The notes beneath the pieces are model-generated. The model saw only the letters and a program-made list of their open reading frames with translations. It had not been told where the DNA came from and searched no databases. Below, one piece after another: positions 25,515 through 34,159 of a DNA stretch of 64,000 nt; the stretch's first letter is position 1, and each line of letters begins with the position of its first letter. The stretch is from Undibacter mobilis (GTDB taxonomy: Bacteria > Pseudomonadota > Alphaproteobacteria > Rhizobiales > Xanthobacteraceae): the NCBI RefSeq assembly GCF_003367195.1, contig NZ_QRGO01000001.1, forward strand, positions 2,032,501-2,096,500. Reading direction: 5' to 3'. The position numbers were made by a program, and so were the translations under genes.

Positions 25515-25905
25515 CTTTCGCCTGCGTGCCGATCGCCGACGGCAGCACATCGAGATAAGGTCCGAGCAGGAAGGCTTCGCCCGAACCAGAACCGTACAGC
25601 CGGTCGTGGGCATCGATCATCGCGCGCACCGGCCTCGCGCAGGCCGGGATGGAGTCGATGATCAGGTCGTTGATGGTCGCTGGACCGACATTGCCGTCAT
25701 AGCGGGGGTCGGACGCCACCTTGCGCACGATGCATTGGGTGGCGCGGCGCACCAGCGGCAACAAAGTCGATTCCTTCTGACGCATCGATATGTCGGGCAG
25801 GGGCGCCGGCGCCATGGCCATATCGGTGCGGCCATTCAGCGAGACGTTGATCGTCGCGGGTGAACTCAGGACAAGCGACAAACCGAACAAGGATTCGACG
25901 ATCAT
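25504..25905 (-). CDS. Conserved hypothetical protein
   Basis: A 133-residue protein counting from the ATG at 25903-25905; a TTG start at 25938 would add 11 residues. No domain recognised. A weakly hydrophobic N-terminus (VESLFGLSLVLSSPATINV) is not a convincing signal peptide. Polar middle, then RPVRAMIDAHDRLYGSGSGE and FLLGPYLDVLPSAI near the end. Two cysteines. It converges on the MaoC pair with an 11-bp overlap of stop regions. Function unknown. Confidence 0.6.
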   Translation of the reverse strand: MIVESLFGLSLVLSSPATINVSLNGRTDMAMAPAPLPDISMRQKESTLLPLVRRATQCIVRKVASDPRYDGNVGPATINDLIIDSIPACARPVRAMIDAHDRLYGSGSGEAFLLGPYLDVLPSAIGTQAKVRK

Positions 25906-26162
25906 CTTGGGGTCCAAGTCCCGAATCAAATGCCTCAATGTTGGTAACGCAGGCGCATTGCCTTCGCATCCGAAACTTGCGGCGCGCTATTGAGATGACG
26001 ATGACGTGCTGCGCTAACCGATTCATTTGATTCAGGCTTTTGCCGATATTTATTTTGCTTCGGCAGAATTATGAGGTGACGATTTGTGATGGGTTCGGGC
26101 GGCTTCGAGAGGAACGCTTTGTCTTACGCGGCGTTCTTCTGGCTTAACGAGGAGTAGAACCC

Positions 26163-26552
26163 ATGAAGCGCGTTACCTTGCTGCGCGGCTGCGGCGTGGC
26201 TGCCGTCTTGCTGACTGGCGTCGCTGCGGCGTCGGCGCAGACCACTGTCATTACGACGCAGCCCGCCACCAGCGGCGCTGTCGTCTCCACCACCGAGCGG
26301 CTGGACCTGACCCCGGTCCAGCGGCAAACCATCTATCGCACCATCGTGCGGGAGCGCGTTGCTCCGGCGCCGGGTACGGTTGAGTACCGCGTCGGCACGC
26401 GGATCCCGCAGAACACGACGCTCTACGCCGTGCCGCAGGAGGTCGCCGTCGAGGTGCCTGCGATCCAGTCCTACAAGTACATGGTGGTGAACAACCGCGT
26501 GCTGCTGATCGATCCGGCTACGAGCCAGGTCGTGGCGGAAGTGGTGGACTGA
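26163..26552 (+). CDS. DUF1236 domain-containing secreted protein
   Basis: A 129-residue protein. A signal peptide is visible ([18 protein letters not shown] then ASAQ, cleavage after about residue 25). The mature part has the DUF1236 pattern [35 protein letters not shown] and the ending [22 protein letters not shown], typical of rhizobial periplasmic or surface proteins that often occur in several copies. Role unknown. Followed by a terminator, so probably monocistronic. Confidence 0.88.
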   Translation: MKRVTLLRGCGVAAVLLTGVAAASAQTTVITTQPATSGAVVSTTERLDLTPVQRQTIYRTIVRERVAPAPGTVEYRVGTRIPQNTTLYAVPQEVAVEVPAIQSYKYMVVNNRVLLIDPATSQVVAEVVD

Positions 26553-26582
26553 GCCGGACATCCGGCCGTTCCCAGACCATTC

Positions 26583-26623
26583 AAATGGGCCGTCCTGCGG
26601 TCGCGCGGGGCGGCCCATTTTAT
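26583..26623 (+). terminator. Rho-independent terminator after the DUF1236 gene
   Basis: Ten-base stem AAATGGGCCG (26583-26592) with CGGCCCATTT (26611-26620), GC-rich loop of 18 bases, and TTTTAT after it. Placed 31 bp downstream of the stop. Confidence 0.8.
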
Positions 26624-26727
26624 GTCGCGGTAATGGGCAAAAGGGTCGGGAAGCGCCCGTTTTGAAGGACGAAAGCTGGATTTCCCCCTCGCTCGAGGTC
26701 ATAGTACCGAACGAGGAGTTTGTGGCG

Positions 26728-27000
26728 ATGTCGATGATCAATTATCGGGCCCCGTCCGAGCTGTTTCCGAGCCGGAGCCGCAAGTCCCGCCGACCGATCG
26801 GCTACAAACGCTTCCCCAGCGCCGCTGAGGCCATCCGGTTCGCCATTGAGGAGTTGCCGCCGGAACTCCTGCTCGGCGCCTACCTCGAGGTCGAGGAAAA
26901 GCGCTTCGACGGCAACGGCATCCGGCAGCTGTATGACAGTGCGGACTACCCCTTGCCGCGCAAGACCGCCAAGCCGGCGAAAACGGCGGCGGCTGGCTAG
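26728..27000 (+). CDS. Small conserved hypothetical protein
   Basis: A 90-residue basic protein. I chose the ATG at 26728 because GAGGAG lies 9 bases before it; the frame extends back to 26662 without similarity. [23 protein letters not shown] and [22 protein letters not shown] give a small alpha/beta pattern seen in rhizobial proteins of unknown function. The tail is Lys/Ala-rich ([13 protein letters not shown]). No membrane segment or signal. Confidence 0.65.
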   Translation: MSMINYRAPSELFPSRSRKSRRPIGYKRFPSAAEAIRFAIEELPPELLLGAYLEVEEKRFDGNGIRQLYDSADYPLPRKTAKPAKTAAAG

Positions 27001-27042
27001 GCCGTTAACCCACCTCGGGATTTTTCTGAAAATCGGTGCGGA

Positions 27043-27058
27043 TGTGATCTACATCACG
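27043..27058. promoter_or_regulatory. CRP/FNR-type palindrome TGTGAT-N4-ATCACG
   Basis: GTGAT (27044-27048) and ATCAC (27053-27057) are a perfect inverted repeat with a 4-bp spacer, close to the CRP core TGTGA-N6-TCACA and to FNR-family half-site spacing. It lies about 95 bp upstream of the small GTG-start membrane protein at 27152. Binding by a specific regulator is inference. Confidence 0.55.
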
Positions 27059-27151
27059 GAACCGCCATGCTTTGGCCGTGTTTACTAAGCGATAAGACCG
27101 GCCCGCAATTATTGCGGCGGACCTTCAAAAACTCGATCTGGAGACGCGGCC

Positions 27152-27322
27152 GTGGCCGATAGGAATGCACTTGGAAAAATCGGCTTGATGTTCGTTGCCG
27201 CGACCCTTTTCGTGATGATGATGGGCGCGGTTGTCGTCGCCGGCCATCTCACTGGCCGTGCCAATCTCGATGACGATGCGGCCGTGTTCGGCACCGCCGC
27301 GGGTTTCGACGAAAGCCGCTAA
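27152..27322 (+). CDS. Small single-pass membrane protein (GTG start, 56 residues)
   Basis: An uncalled-size frame of 57 codons starting GTG GCC GAT AGG and ending TAA at 27320-27322. GGAGACGCGGCC lies upstream as a plausible ribosome-binding region. Residues 9-30 (KIGLMFVAATLFVMMMGAV) form a clear membrane helix, followed by a short polar tail (GHLTGRANLDDD). A CRP/FNR-type palindrome is upstream. I recall similar small proteins in Rhizobiales; no function is known. Confidence 0.6.
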   Translation: MADRNALGKIGLMFVAATLFVMMMGAVVVAGHLTGRANLDDDAAVFGTAAGFDESR

Positions 27323-27363
27323 ACGCTGCGCCGGTCTGTCGGCGCGCCCTAGATCAATCGGCT

Positions 27364-27390
27364 CAAAAAGAACCCCGCCACGGCGGGGTT
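27364..27390 (-). terminator. Rho-independent terminator on the minus strand
   Basis: Reading the minus strand: AACCCCGCC, loop GT, GGCGGGGTT, then CTTTTT. Perfect 9-bp stem. It lies 200 bp beyond the stop of the 27592-28056 gene with nothing called between, so it ends either that transcript or an unannotated short RNA. Confidence 0.8.
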
Positions 27391-27591
27391 CAAGTTGTCG
27401 GGAGGAGTGTCCGATACGGACCTCTGCCTCCGCATTGGCGCGGCAGGACATATCGCCGGCGAATTCATGACTGCACAGCCGCTGGCGACGAATCGGTCAG
27501 TCGCGGACCCATGCACAATAACGCGGCAATGCCCCGGGGCGGAGGTTTCAGGATGACGCCATCCCGAAAAATCCACAGCCCGCGCTCCGGC

Positions 27592-28056
27592 TCAGCTGGC
27601 CGGGCGATGGCCCTGCGGCGGTCGGGTCGGGTCGCCGCGCCACTGCTTGAGGCTGTCGCCGATAACTTGCATTGCCGTCATGGCCGCATGGTTGAGGCTG
27701 GCATAGCCGGCGACCTCGCGGGTGACACGGTCGCCTTCCTGCCGCAGCATGTCACGCACACCCTGCAGTTCCAGGATCACGCGGTCGATCTCGTCCATCG
27801 ACTGGCTGGAGACGCGGCGGATCAGCATGCCGAGATTGTCGGCCACAACGTCGCCGCCGGGCTCGGTTTCGCCGCGCGGGCGTCGCGCAACGTCGCGCCG
27901 AACGAATTCGCGGATCTCGCCCTCAAAGGCGTTCGCGGCCGCCTGGTCGATTTCGCCGAGCCGTTCCGGTGCACGCGGCGGCGGTGCGAAGCGTTCTGGC
28001 CCCGCTTTGTCCGCCGACTTGTCGGCAGCGAAACGTTCGGGTTTCGTTGTGGTCAT
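27592..28056 (-). CDS. Conserved hypothetical soluble protein
   Basis: A 154-residue protein; the ATG at 28054-28056 has AGGAG nine bases upstream. N-terminal 45 residues are polar and Pro/Asp-rich (KPERFAADKSADKAGPERF), then a helical middle GEIREFVRRDVARR and a C-terminal coiled-coil-like part from DEIDRVILELQGVRDML. No motif recognised. The C-terminal RPPQGHRPAS is basic. Possibly cytosolic. A minus-strand terminator lies 200 bp downstream. Confidence 0.65.
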   Translation of the reverse strand: MTTTKPERFAADKSADKAGPERFAPPPRAPERLGEIDQAAANAFEGEIREFVRRDVARRPRGETEPGGDVVADNLGMLIRRVSSQSMDEIDRVILELQGVRDMLRQEGDRVTREVAGYASLNHAAMTAMQVIGDSLKQWRGDPTRPPQGHRPAS

Positions 28057-28195
28057 GACCAACTCCTGTACAGGCGCAACCGCGCTTATGATGCGTTTCA
28101 GAACGCGCGATTGCCGCATGCGAAGCGGGCAGTGATTGGGCTGCTAACGGGCGGGATTACGGCGGCGTGGAACTTCGGCGGTCAGGGCGCGCTTG

Positions 28196-29230
28196 TTACC
28201 AGTTAAATTTCGCGCGGGCGCGGACCGAGCGGCTTTCGCCTGTCTGGCCGACATCGTTGATAGCCGTCGATACGCTTAACGGGCCGTAAAGTTTCTGCTC
28301 GGCGCTCAGCGTGTTGTGCGTCACCGTATCGGTGCTGCTCGACGATACGCCGGCGCCAAGCGTGGTGCCGGTCGCGATGATGTTGAGCTTCGCGGAGTTG
28401 TCCTGCCCCCAGACGCGCGGTGTCGTCGTGCCGTCCGACGCGGGCAGCGCCATCATCGGAATGTCGGACGTCGTCATGCCGCGGCCGTAGGTTTCGGTCA
28501 TCGACGTGCGGCTTTGCAGCGTCATCGAGAGGTTGCTGCCGATCGGCAGCGAGCGTTTGAACGTGGTTGCGAGCATGCCTTGTTCGCTCGCCGGGCTCAC
28601 GCGGGCGTCGACAGTGGCGATCTCGTGAACGTCGACCGAGGCCCAGGCCGCGTTGGCGCTGCGTGCGTCGCGTTGCACGCGCAGCGGGTTATCCGGCGAC
28701 GTGCTGATGCCCGTGTCGCTCATCATCCCGAGGTCTGCACCAACGCGGGCTTTCCAGTCACCGGTGTTCGGCGCAATCGGCTTGTCGAAGATCACCGTGC
28801 TGAGGCCATCGGCACGCTTCGTGCGCGACACTTCGAGACTTTGGGTTTTCAAGGCAGCGGCTTTGCGCACACGCAACGCGCGCGCCTTGGCATCCGCGTT
28901 GCGCGGATCGAACAGCAGCGCCTGGCCCAGTCTCTCGCTCTCTTCCGCGCTTAACGGCTTGTCCGATGCTTCGCCATCGAGGCCGGATACAGGCGTGACC
29001 GGCGGCGGCAGGTCTTCGCTGTGAATGGTAGGGGCCTGCGTCTCCAGGAAGCTCCAGGCCGATGCATCGACCGAGCCGCGCAGCGGCTCAGCCGTGGTCT
29101 CGGCAGCCGGGGGCGAGGCGGCGACTTGCGCCAGGCCGTGCGGGTCCATGTCCTCGGCGCGAACCGGAACTGCCACGCACAACAACGCAACGGCAATCAG
29201 CGGGCCAACCGGGCTCGTTGAGCGACGCAT
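28196..29230 (-). CDS. Predicted outer-membrane or periplasmic protein of unknown function
   Basis: A 344-residue secreted protein. Signal peptide: PLIAVALLCVAVPVRAEDM with cleavage near residue 25. Residues 30-130 are low-complexity and acidic; from about 150 the pattern alternates polar and hydrophobic residues as short beta-strands (SMTLQSRTSMTETYG, KLNIIATGTTLGAGV), and the chain ends ARAKFNW with an aromatic last residue, which suggests a C-terminal beta-barrel signature. Not assignable to a porin family by eye. Confidence 0.65.
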   Translation of the reverse strand: MRRSTSPVGPLIAVALLCVAVPVRAEDMDPHGLAQVAASPPAAETTAEPLRGSVDASAWSFLETQAPTIHSEDLPPPVTPVSGLDGEASDKPLSAEESERLGQALLFDPRNADAKARALRVRKAAALKTQSLEVSRTKRADGLSTVIFDKPIAPNTGDWKARVGADLGMMSDTGISTSPDNPLRVQRDARSANAAWASVDVHEIATVDARVSPASEQGMLATTFKRSLPIGSNLSMTLQSRTSMTETYGRGMTTSDIPMMALPASDGTTTPRVWGQDNSAKLNIIATGTTLGAGVSSSSTDTVTHNTLSAEQKLYGPLSVSTAINDVGQTGESRSVRARAKFNW

Positions 29231-29358
29231 TTACTGAATTCCTCTCCGACTCCGGGAATTGTGCCTGTCGCGGACACGTCCAAGGTGCGGGAAAAATTGG
29301 GCGAAGGTGTGGTCGCGGGGAGGGCGAGGTTCGCCGGAATGCCGGCTGCTCGGCCGTC

Positions 29359-29787
29359 TTAGGACGCCGGCTTGGCGTCGGCGCGCTGACGGGGCTTCGG
29401 CGCAGCGACGGCCGGTTTGGCATCCGGTTTTGCTTCCGGCTTGGCGGCGGAGCCATCCGCCGTCTTGAGCTTGTCGTCGATGCACTTGTTGACGAAGTCG
29501 GCGCGCGCCTCGAGGCTGGCGCCGGCCCGCGACTTTTCGACCATCGCCCAACAGTCCATCGCGGCCTGGGCGCGCGACTTCGGCTTTTCAGCAACTTTCG
29601 GTGCAGCCGGCCGCTCCGCGCCGTGCGCACTGGCCTGTGCGCCGCTGCTGTAGGCGACCAGCTCGGAAACGGGATTCGACGGCCCGCCGTTCGTTTCACA
29701 GCCACCGAGCAGGCCAGCGGCCAGACCCAGCAGCATGAAGCGGCCGATCGTGCGGGTTGACTGACACGCAGGGCGGCGATGGCGCAT
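29359..29787 (-). CDS. Predicted lipoprotein
   Basis: A 142-residue protein with a lipobox in FMLLGLAAGLLGGCETNG (Cys31 with the ATG at 29785-29787; Cys14 if translation starts at the ATG at 29734-29736). The mature part has two conserved-looking cysteines (DCWAMVEKSR and NKCIDDKL) that could form a disulfide, then an Ala/Lys/Pro tail. Probably anchored in the outer membrane. No named domain recognised. Confidence 0.65.
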   Translation of the reverse strand: MRHRRPACQSTRTIGRFMLLGLAAGLLGGCETNGGPSNPVSELVAYSSGAQASAHGAERPAAPKVAEKPKSRAQAAMDCWAMVEKSRAGASLEARADFVNKCIDDKLKTADGSAAKPEAKPDAKPAVAAPKPRQRADAKPAS

Positions 29788-29975
29788 CGTCAGAATCCAG
29801 TTGGGGCTTCCGCGTACGAAAGCAAAGGACGGATAGTGATTCGCGTGAATGGCGTCATGTTGCTGAAAAATCCGGCGGTCGGCAAGAGTCGCCAGCGCCG
29901 CAGCGGCGCCGGCCGGCCCATGACGCGGCCACCGATCCGGTCTAGGTTGCGGCAAAACTGCATCGGGAGAACGCC

Positions 29976-30371
29976 ATGCCGACCATCGTCTGGGATCACA
30001 TCCATCTGCGCACGCCCGACGTTGAGGCAACGGCGCAATGGTTCGAGCGGATGCTGGGCGCGGAGATCCTGCGTTCGATGCAGCAAGGCGCACCGCGCGT
30101 CGATATCAGACTCGGTGGGGCCATGATCTTTCTCGCGCCCGTGAAAGCGGGCGACGCCGTCAATCCGCCGCCCGTGACGCCCTGTCAGGGGCTCGATCAT
30201 TTCGGTTTTCATGTGACCGACGTCGACCGGGTCGCCGCCGACCTTAAGGCGAAAGGTGTCGAGTTCACCATGGAACCCAATGTGCCGCGGCCCGGCATCA
30301 AGATCTGCTTCATCCGCGGCCCGCAAGGCATTTCAATCGAACTGCTCGAACGCAACGCAAAGTACGTTTGA
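29976..30371 (+). CDS. VOC family protein (glyoxalase/dioxygenase fold)
   Basis: A 131-residue single vicinal-oxygen-chelate module. WDHIHLRTPDVEATAQWFERM at the N-terminus carries the metal-ligand His4-region, GLDHFGFHVTDVDRV begins the second half with a second His, and FIRGPQGISIELLERN near the end gives the acidic ligand. Substrate unknown; many such proteins are bleomycin-resistance- or glyoxalase-like. Stands alone between a lipoprotein gene and a DUF930 gene. Confidence 0.88.
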   Translation: MPTIVWDHIHLRTPDVEATAQWFERMLGAEILRSMQQGAPRVDIRLGGAMIFLAPVKAGDAVNPPPVTPCQGLDHFGFHVTDVDRVAADLKAKGVEFTMEPNVPRPGIKICFIRGPQGISIELLERNAKYV

Positions 30372-30512
30372 TTTGGAACGATTTTGCATTCGTTGTGCAT
30401 GCGAGAATTTGCGCGTCCACAGGTCCTTTCGCCGCAAGCTGAAGGGTTGCCACACGCCGCCATGACCAGTAAACGCGGTGTCGGGGTCGATCATCGAACG
30501 CGGGTTGGGGTA

Positions 30513-30905
30513 ATGAGACATCGGATGCTGGCGATTGCCTTACTCATTCTGCTCGCCGCTCCGACTGCCGCATTTGCCGACGCCAAACTCGAGCGCACGC
30601 TCAAGCTCCTGATGCCGACCGATCGTATGGCGCAGCTATGCGACGCCACGGCCATGACGCGCATCCGCAAGGACATGGCCAAGTTTCGTCCTGACCGCGC
30701 GGTTGCAAACGCGACCGCCGACGTCGTCATTGCTGGCAACACGCTGGAGGCCAAAGGCGGTGCGTTCCGCAGTCACGGCCAGTGGTATGTGCTCAGTTAT
30801 ACGTGCGAGACCAATGACGACCACCTCAAGGTTCTGTCATTCACCTATCACGTGGGCGACCAGATCCCGCAGGAGAAGTGGGCCGGTTACGGGCTCTGGC
30901 AATAA
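30513..30905 (+). CDS. DUF930 domain-containing secreted protein
   Basis: A 130-residue protein with a signal peptide (AIALLILLAAPTAAFA, cleavage near residue 22). The rest, starting DAKLERTLKLLMPTDRMAQLCDATAM and later GGAFRSHGQWYVLSYTC and SFTYHVGDQIPQEKW, is the DUF930 domain of Rhizobiales. Two Cys residues (AQLCDA, SYTCETN) may form a disulfide. I chose the ATG at 30513 because upstream codons have no signal-peptide features. Function unknown, periplasmic. Confidence 0.85.
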   Translation: MRHRMLAIALLILLAAPTAAFADAKLERTLKLLMPTDRMAQLCDATAMTRIRKDMAKFRPDRAVANATADVVIAGNTLEAKGGAFRSHGQWYVLSYTCETNDDHLKVLSFTYHVGDQIPQEKWAGYGLWQ

Positions 30906-30991
30906 CGCCTCAGGAAGCCGTTTTCAGTCGCATCGTCGCCGCTCCTGACGCGGATTACCCGCGCCATCCCGCCGCGACGGAAGGCCGCTGG

Positions 30992-31237
30992 TTACTTGGT
31001 ATCCTTGATCGTGGTCGTTGGCCGGTCGCTGCCGCTGGCCGTCTCGGTGTGCCACTTGCCCTTTTCGTCTTCGTACTCGATTTCTTCGGTGTGGCCCGGC
31101 ACGACTTGCTCGGCGGCGGCACGCTTGGCGGCTTTGAGCGCCTCGGCATGTGTCGGAAAGGGCTCCGAAAACACGCCGTCGACCTTGTAGGCCCAGCCGC
31201 CGTCGTGTTCGACGATTTCATACGTGACGTTGGTCAT
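30992..31237 (-). CDS. DUF2188-type small protein
   Basis: An 81-residue protein. NVTYEIVEHDGGWAYKVDGVFSEPF and THAEALKAAKRAAAEQ form a DUF2188-like strand-helix pattern; the C-terminal half is acidic then polar (EEIEYEDEKGKWHTE). Starts at the ATG at 31235-31237. No signal peptide. Function unknown; lies between DUF930 and cvpA, convergent with the former. Confidence 0.7.
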   Translation of the reverse strand: MTNVTYEIVEHDGGWAYKVDGVFSEPFPTHAEALKAAKRAAAEQVVPGHTEEIEYEDEKGKWHTETASGSDRPTTTIKDTK

Positions 31238-31316
31238 GAGAAGCCTCGCGGTCAATTTATGTGTTGTGCCTGAACTTAAGTCCGCGCGGGGCAATTGTAC
31301 AGGCAGCCAGCGGCGG

Positions 31317-31850
31317 CTACAGGCCGTGCTCGCGTTTGATGCGGTCGATGGACTCGATCACATGGGGCGGTAATTGCCGCAGCCCTTGGGCACCGGCCTG
31401 CGACAAGATCGGGCGCAGTTTGGAACCGGCGAGGAAAGCCGGTTCGCGGTCCGCCGGTATGACCCGGTCGAACACCAGCACGATCAGGATGGCGACAAGA
31501 ATGATGCGTACTGCGCCGAGGAGAGCGCCGGCGGTGCGATCGAACAGGCCGACATGGCGTCCAGTCACTTCGCCGACGGCACCGCGCAACAGCGCTGCCA
31601 GCACGAGGCCGATGATCAGGAAGATCGCGAACAACACGATCGGCGTTTGCATCTGGCCGAACTGGAAGCGCTCGTTCACCAGCGGCAGCACGTAGGGCAT
31701 CAGCACCACTGCAAGCGGTGCGGCGACTGCATAAGCGAGGATGGTTGCAAGGCTGCGCATCAGGCCGGTGCGCAGGCCGGACAGAGTCGCAACGATGAGG
31801 CAAAGTACAACCGCGCCATCGAACAAGTTGAACGGCAGGTCGGCGAGCAT
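31317..31850 (-). CDS. CvpA family membrane protein
   Basis: A 177-residue inner-membrane protein with four predicted helices: FNLFDGAVVLCLIVATLSGL, SLATILAYAVAAPLAVVL, TPIVLFAIFLIIGLVLAAL and FDRTAGALLGAVRIILVAILIVLVF. The TAGALLGAVRI pattern is the CvpA hallmark. CvpA is needed for colicin V production in E. coli and for bile or envelope stress resistance; its exact role is unclear. Solitary gene in this window. Confidence 0.88.
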   Translation of the reverse strand: MLADLPFNLFDGAVVLCLIVATLSGLRTGLMRSLATILAYAVAAPLAVVLMPYVLPLVNERFQFGQMQTPIVLFAIFLIIGLVLAALLRGAVGEVTGRHVGLFDRTAGALLGAVRIILVAILIVLVFDRVIPADREPAFLAGSKLRPILSQAGAQGLRQLPPHVIESIDRIKREHGL

Positions 31851-32077
31851 GGGGCTGTCCGGATCTTGGGTCGTGTCGGTCGGTGTTTATGCTACGGCGC
31901 TGGACTGGCCAAGGCCAATCTGCCCGGGGCATGGAAGCCGGCCATGGTTGATAGGCAGGCAGATTTGCGTGACAGGACGATGATCACGCATCGCTGAATA
32001 CGTCGTGCCGGTTGGCGCGGCCGTCGTTCATTGGCTAAACTGTAACCCGTTCAGACCGGCAGGCGAGGAGTGCGGCC

Positions 32078-32572
32078 ATGACGTTTACGGTATCGAGCAG
32101 TAGCTTCAAGGACGGCGATTATTTGGCGCTCACGCATGCGGGCTCGGCCGATCACGGCTTCGGCTGCAACGGCGGCAACAAGTCGCCGCATCTGAAATGG
32201 TCTCCCGGCCCGGCCGGCACCAAGAGCTTTGCTGTGACCTGCTACGATCCCGATGCGCCGACCGGCTCCGGCTTCTGGCATTGGCTGGTGGTGAACATAC
32301 CGCCGGATGTCACCGAACTCGCGCTCGGTGCCGGCAGCCCCGGCGGCGCGCTGCCCAAGGGTGCCTTGCAGACGCGTACCGATTACGGTTTCGCCGGTTA
32401 TGGCGGTCCGTGCCCGCCCGAGGGAGACCACCCGCACCGCTATCTGTTCACGGTGTTCGCGGTCAATGAGGTGCTGGGCGTGAGGGAAGACACGCCGGCA
32501 GCGCAGATCGGTTTCAACCTGCATTTCAAGACGCTGGCCAAGGCCAGCATCATGGGCCTGTTCAAGCGGTAA
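32078..32572 (+). CDS. YbhB/YbcL family Raf kinase inhibitor-like protein (PEBP)
   Basis: A 164-residue phosphatidylethanolamine-binding-protein fold. GGNKSPHLKWSPGPAGTKSFAVTCYDPDAPTG (residues 29-60) is the PEBP signature, with the DPDAP motif, and FWHWLVVNIP continues it; YGGPCPPEGDHPHRYLFTVFA contains the second signature GxxPP..HRY. No signal peptide, so cytosolic. Role in bacteria unclear. Confidence 0.93.
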   Translation: MTFTVSSSSFKDGDYLALTHAGSADHGFGCNGGNKSPHLKWSPGPAGTKSFAVTCYDPDAPTGSGFWHWLVVNIPPDVTELALGAGSPGGALPKGALQTRTDYGFAGYGGPCPPEGDHPHRYLFTVFAVNEVLGVREDTPAAQIGFNLHFKTLAKASIMGLFKR

Positions 32573-32680
32573 GCGCGACGTTCCAAAATGGAACTTTTTG
32601 CGGCGGCGCGTATTATGGCTCTGCCGACTCGAATCGTGCGCCCAATGCGCCCGGGTGCCGGCCTCCAGGGAGATCCCAAT

Positions 32681-33121
32681 ATGACTTTCCGTGCCAGCTT
32701 CCGCGTCGCGCTGGTGGCGCTTGTCGCGCTTCTCGGCTTCAGCCTTGCGTCCGCCGCTTATGCCGACAGCGGCCGTGTTCATATCCGTATCGTAAAGGCG
32801 GGCTTCGTTATTGGCGGCTCCGGCGGCAGCGGCACGCTGACCTTCCAGGGCCGGAAGTATCCGCTGAGCATCGGCGGCGTCAGCTACGGCTTCACGTTCG
32901 GTGCTTCCGAGACGAATTTCTACGGCACCGTGTCGAACATTCGCCGCGCCTCGGACATCGAGGGCGTCTATGGCCAGGCTGGCGCCGGTGCTGCCGCGGT
33001 TCGCGGTGCGCAAGGTGTGGTGCTGACCAACCAGAAGGGTGCGGTTCTGACTCTGAGCGGGCGGCAGGCGGGGCTGATCATCAGTGCCGATCTGAGCGGT
33101 CTGGTGCTGACAATACGCTAA
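32681..33121 (+). CDS. Conserved secreted protein of unknown function
   Basis: A 146-residue protein. Signal peptide FRVALVALVALLGFSLASAAYA, cleavage near residue 28. The mature part is Gly-rich and strand-forming: KAGFVIGGSGGSGTLTF, SIGGVSYGFTFGASETNFYG, QGVVLTNQKGAVLTLSG and GLIISADLSGLVLTIR. It resembles DUF1134/EipA-like periplasmic beta proteins in overall pattern, but I cannot name it. The ATG at 32681 has CCAGGGAG upstream. Ends at a terminator. Confidence 0.75.
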   Translation: MTFRASFRVALVALVALLGFSLASAAYADSGRVHIRIVKAGFVIGGSGGSGTLTFQGRKYPLSIGGVSYGFTFGASETNFYGTVSNIRRASDIEGVYGQAGAGAAAVRGAQGVVLTNQKGAVLTLSGRQAGLIISADLSGLVLTIR

Positions 33122-33146
33122 AAGCTTTCAGTCACGGCGAAGCGGG

Positions 33147-33176
33147 CGGGCGGCGGCAGCCGTGCCGCCCGTTTTG
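33147..33176 (+). terminator. Rho-independent terminator
   Basis: CGGGCGGC (33147-33154) pairs with GCCGCCCG (33164-33171), 9-base loop, then TTTT. It lies 26 bp after the secreted-protein gene stop and before panE. Confidence 0.75.
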
Positions 33177-33229
33177 CCGCGCAGGCGAAATAGTTGACAA
33201 AGTCAAATAATGGCGCGAACGTGGGCGGC

Positions 33230-34159
33230 ATGTCATTGACGCCGGCTGCACCGCAACGCTTGAGCATCGCCGTCGTCGGTCTCGGCGGCATTGGTGGCAC
33301 TGCCGCCGGTCTGCTGGCCCGCGGCGGACGTCACGACGTCACGGCCTGTGTGCGGGCGCCGCTGACGCGGCTCACGGTCGAAGGCCCCGATGGCGCCTTC
33401 GAGGTGCCGCTCAAGGCGTTGACCGATCCAACCGATGCCCAGCCGGTCGACTGGGTTCTGTTCTGCACCAAGACGCATGAGACGGCATCGGCCGGGCCAT
33501 GGCTCCAGCGGCTATGTACGCCGGCGACGAAAGTCGCGGCCTTGCAGAATGGCATCGACCATGTCGAACGTATTTCGCCTTACGCCAATGGTGCGGGCAT
33601 CGTGCCGGCGCTGGTCTATTACAACGGCGAGCGGCTGGCGCCGGATCGTGTGCGTTACAAGCCGGTGAGCGCCAATGAACTCGTTGTGCCGGACGACGAC
33701 AACGGTCGCGCTTTCGCCGCGCTCATGAGCGCGACGCCGTTCCATGTTCTGGCGAGCGCGGATTTCGTCACGCTGAAATGGCGCAAGCTGCTGGTCAATG
33801 CCGTCGCAAATCCGATCACGGCGCTCACTTTGCAGCGCTTTGTTGTTTTCGAACGGTCCGATATCCAGGATCTGTCGATTGCGATACTCGACGAAGCGGG
33901 GCGGGTGGCTCGCGCCGATGGCGCGCGCTTGCGTGACGATGAAAGCCAGCGCGTGCTGGCGACGGTACGTGGCTTCGGTGTCGATCTGAGCACCTCAACC
34001 TATTTCGACCGGCTTGCCGGCAAGCCGTTTGAGGTCGAGTCGCTCACGGGCGCCATCGTCGCCGCCGGCAAGCGTCATGGCATCGCGACGCCGCTCAACG
34101 GCATGTTGCTGACGTTGCTGCGCGCGATCAGCGAGCAAAACGCCAGATCCCAAAGTTAG
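33230..34159 (+). CDS. 2-dehydropantoate 2-reductase family protein (PanE-like), copy 1
   Basis: A 309-residue NADP-dependent dehydrogenase of the ketopantoate reductase fold. The nucleotide motif is AVVGLGGIGGTAAG (residues 14-27), followed by FCTKTHETA and LQNGIDHVERI, which are strongly conserved in PanE. The C-terminal lobe has LKWRKLLVNAVANPI, including the catalytic Lys-Asn segment. In pathway terms it reduces 2-dehydropantoate to pantoate for CoA synthesis, but a paralogue is present at 55291, and not every PanE-like protein serves pantothenate. Its stop overlaps the convergent dehydrogenase gene. Confidence 0.85.
   Translation: MSLTPAAPQRLSIAVVGLGGIGGTAAGLLARGGRHDVTACVRAPLTRLTVEGPDGAFEVPLKALTDPTDAQPVDWVLFCTKTHETASAGPWLQRLCTPATKVAALQNGIDHVERISPYANGAGIVPALVYYNGERLAPDRVRYKPVSANELVVPDDDNGRAFAALMSATPFHVLASADFVTLKWRKLLVNAVANPITALTLQRFVVFERSDIQDLSIAILDEAGRVARADGARLRDDESQRVLATVRGFGVDLSTSTYFDRLAGKPFEVESLTGAIVAAGKRHGIATPLNGMLLTLLRAISEQNARSQS

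Noticed and set aside
29757..29945. 62-codon ORF in the spacer upstream of the VOC gene
   Set aside because: Low-complexity, antisense to the lipoprotein start region, no support.
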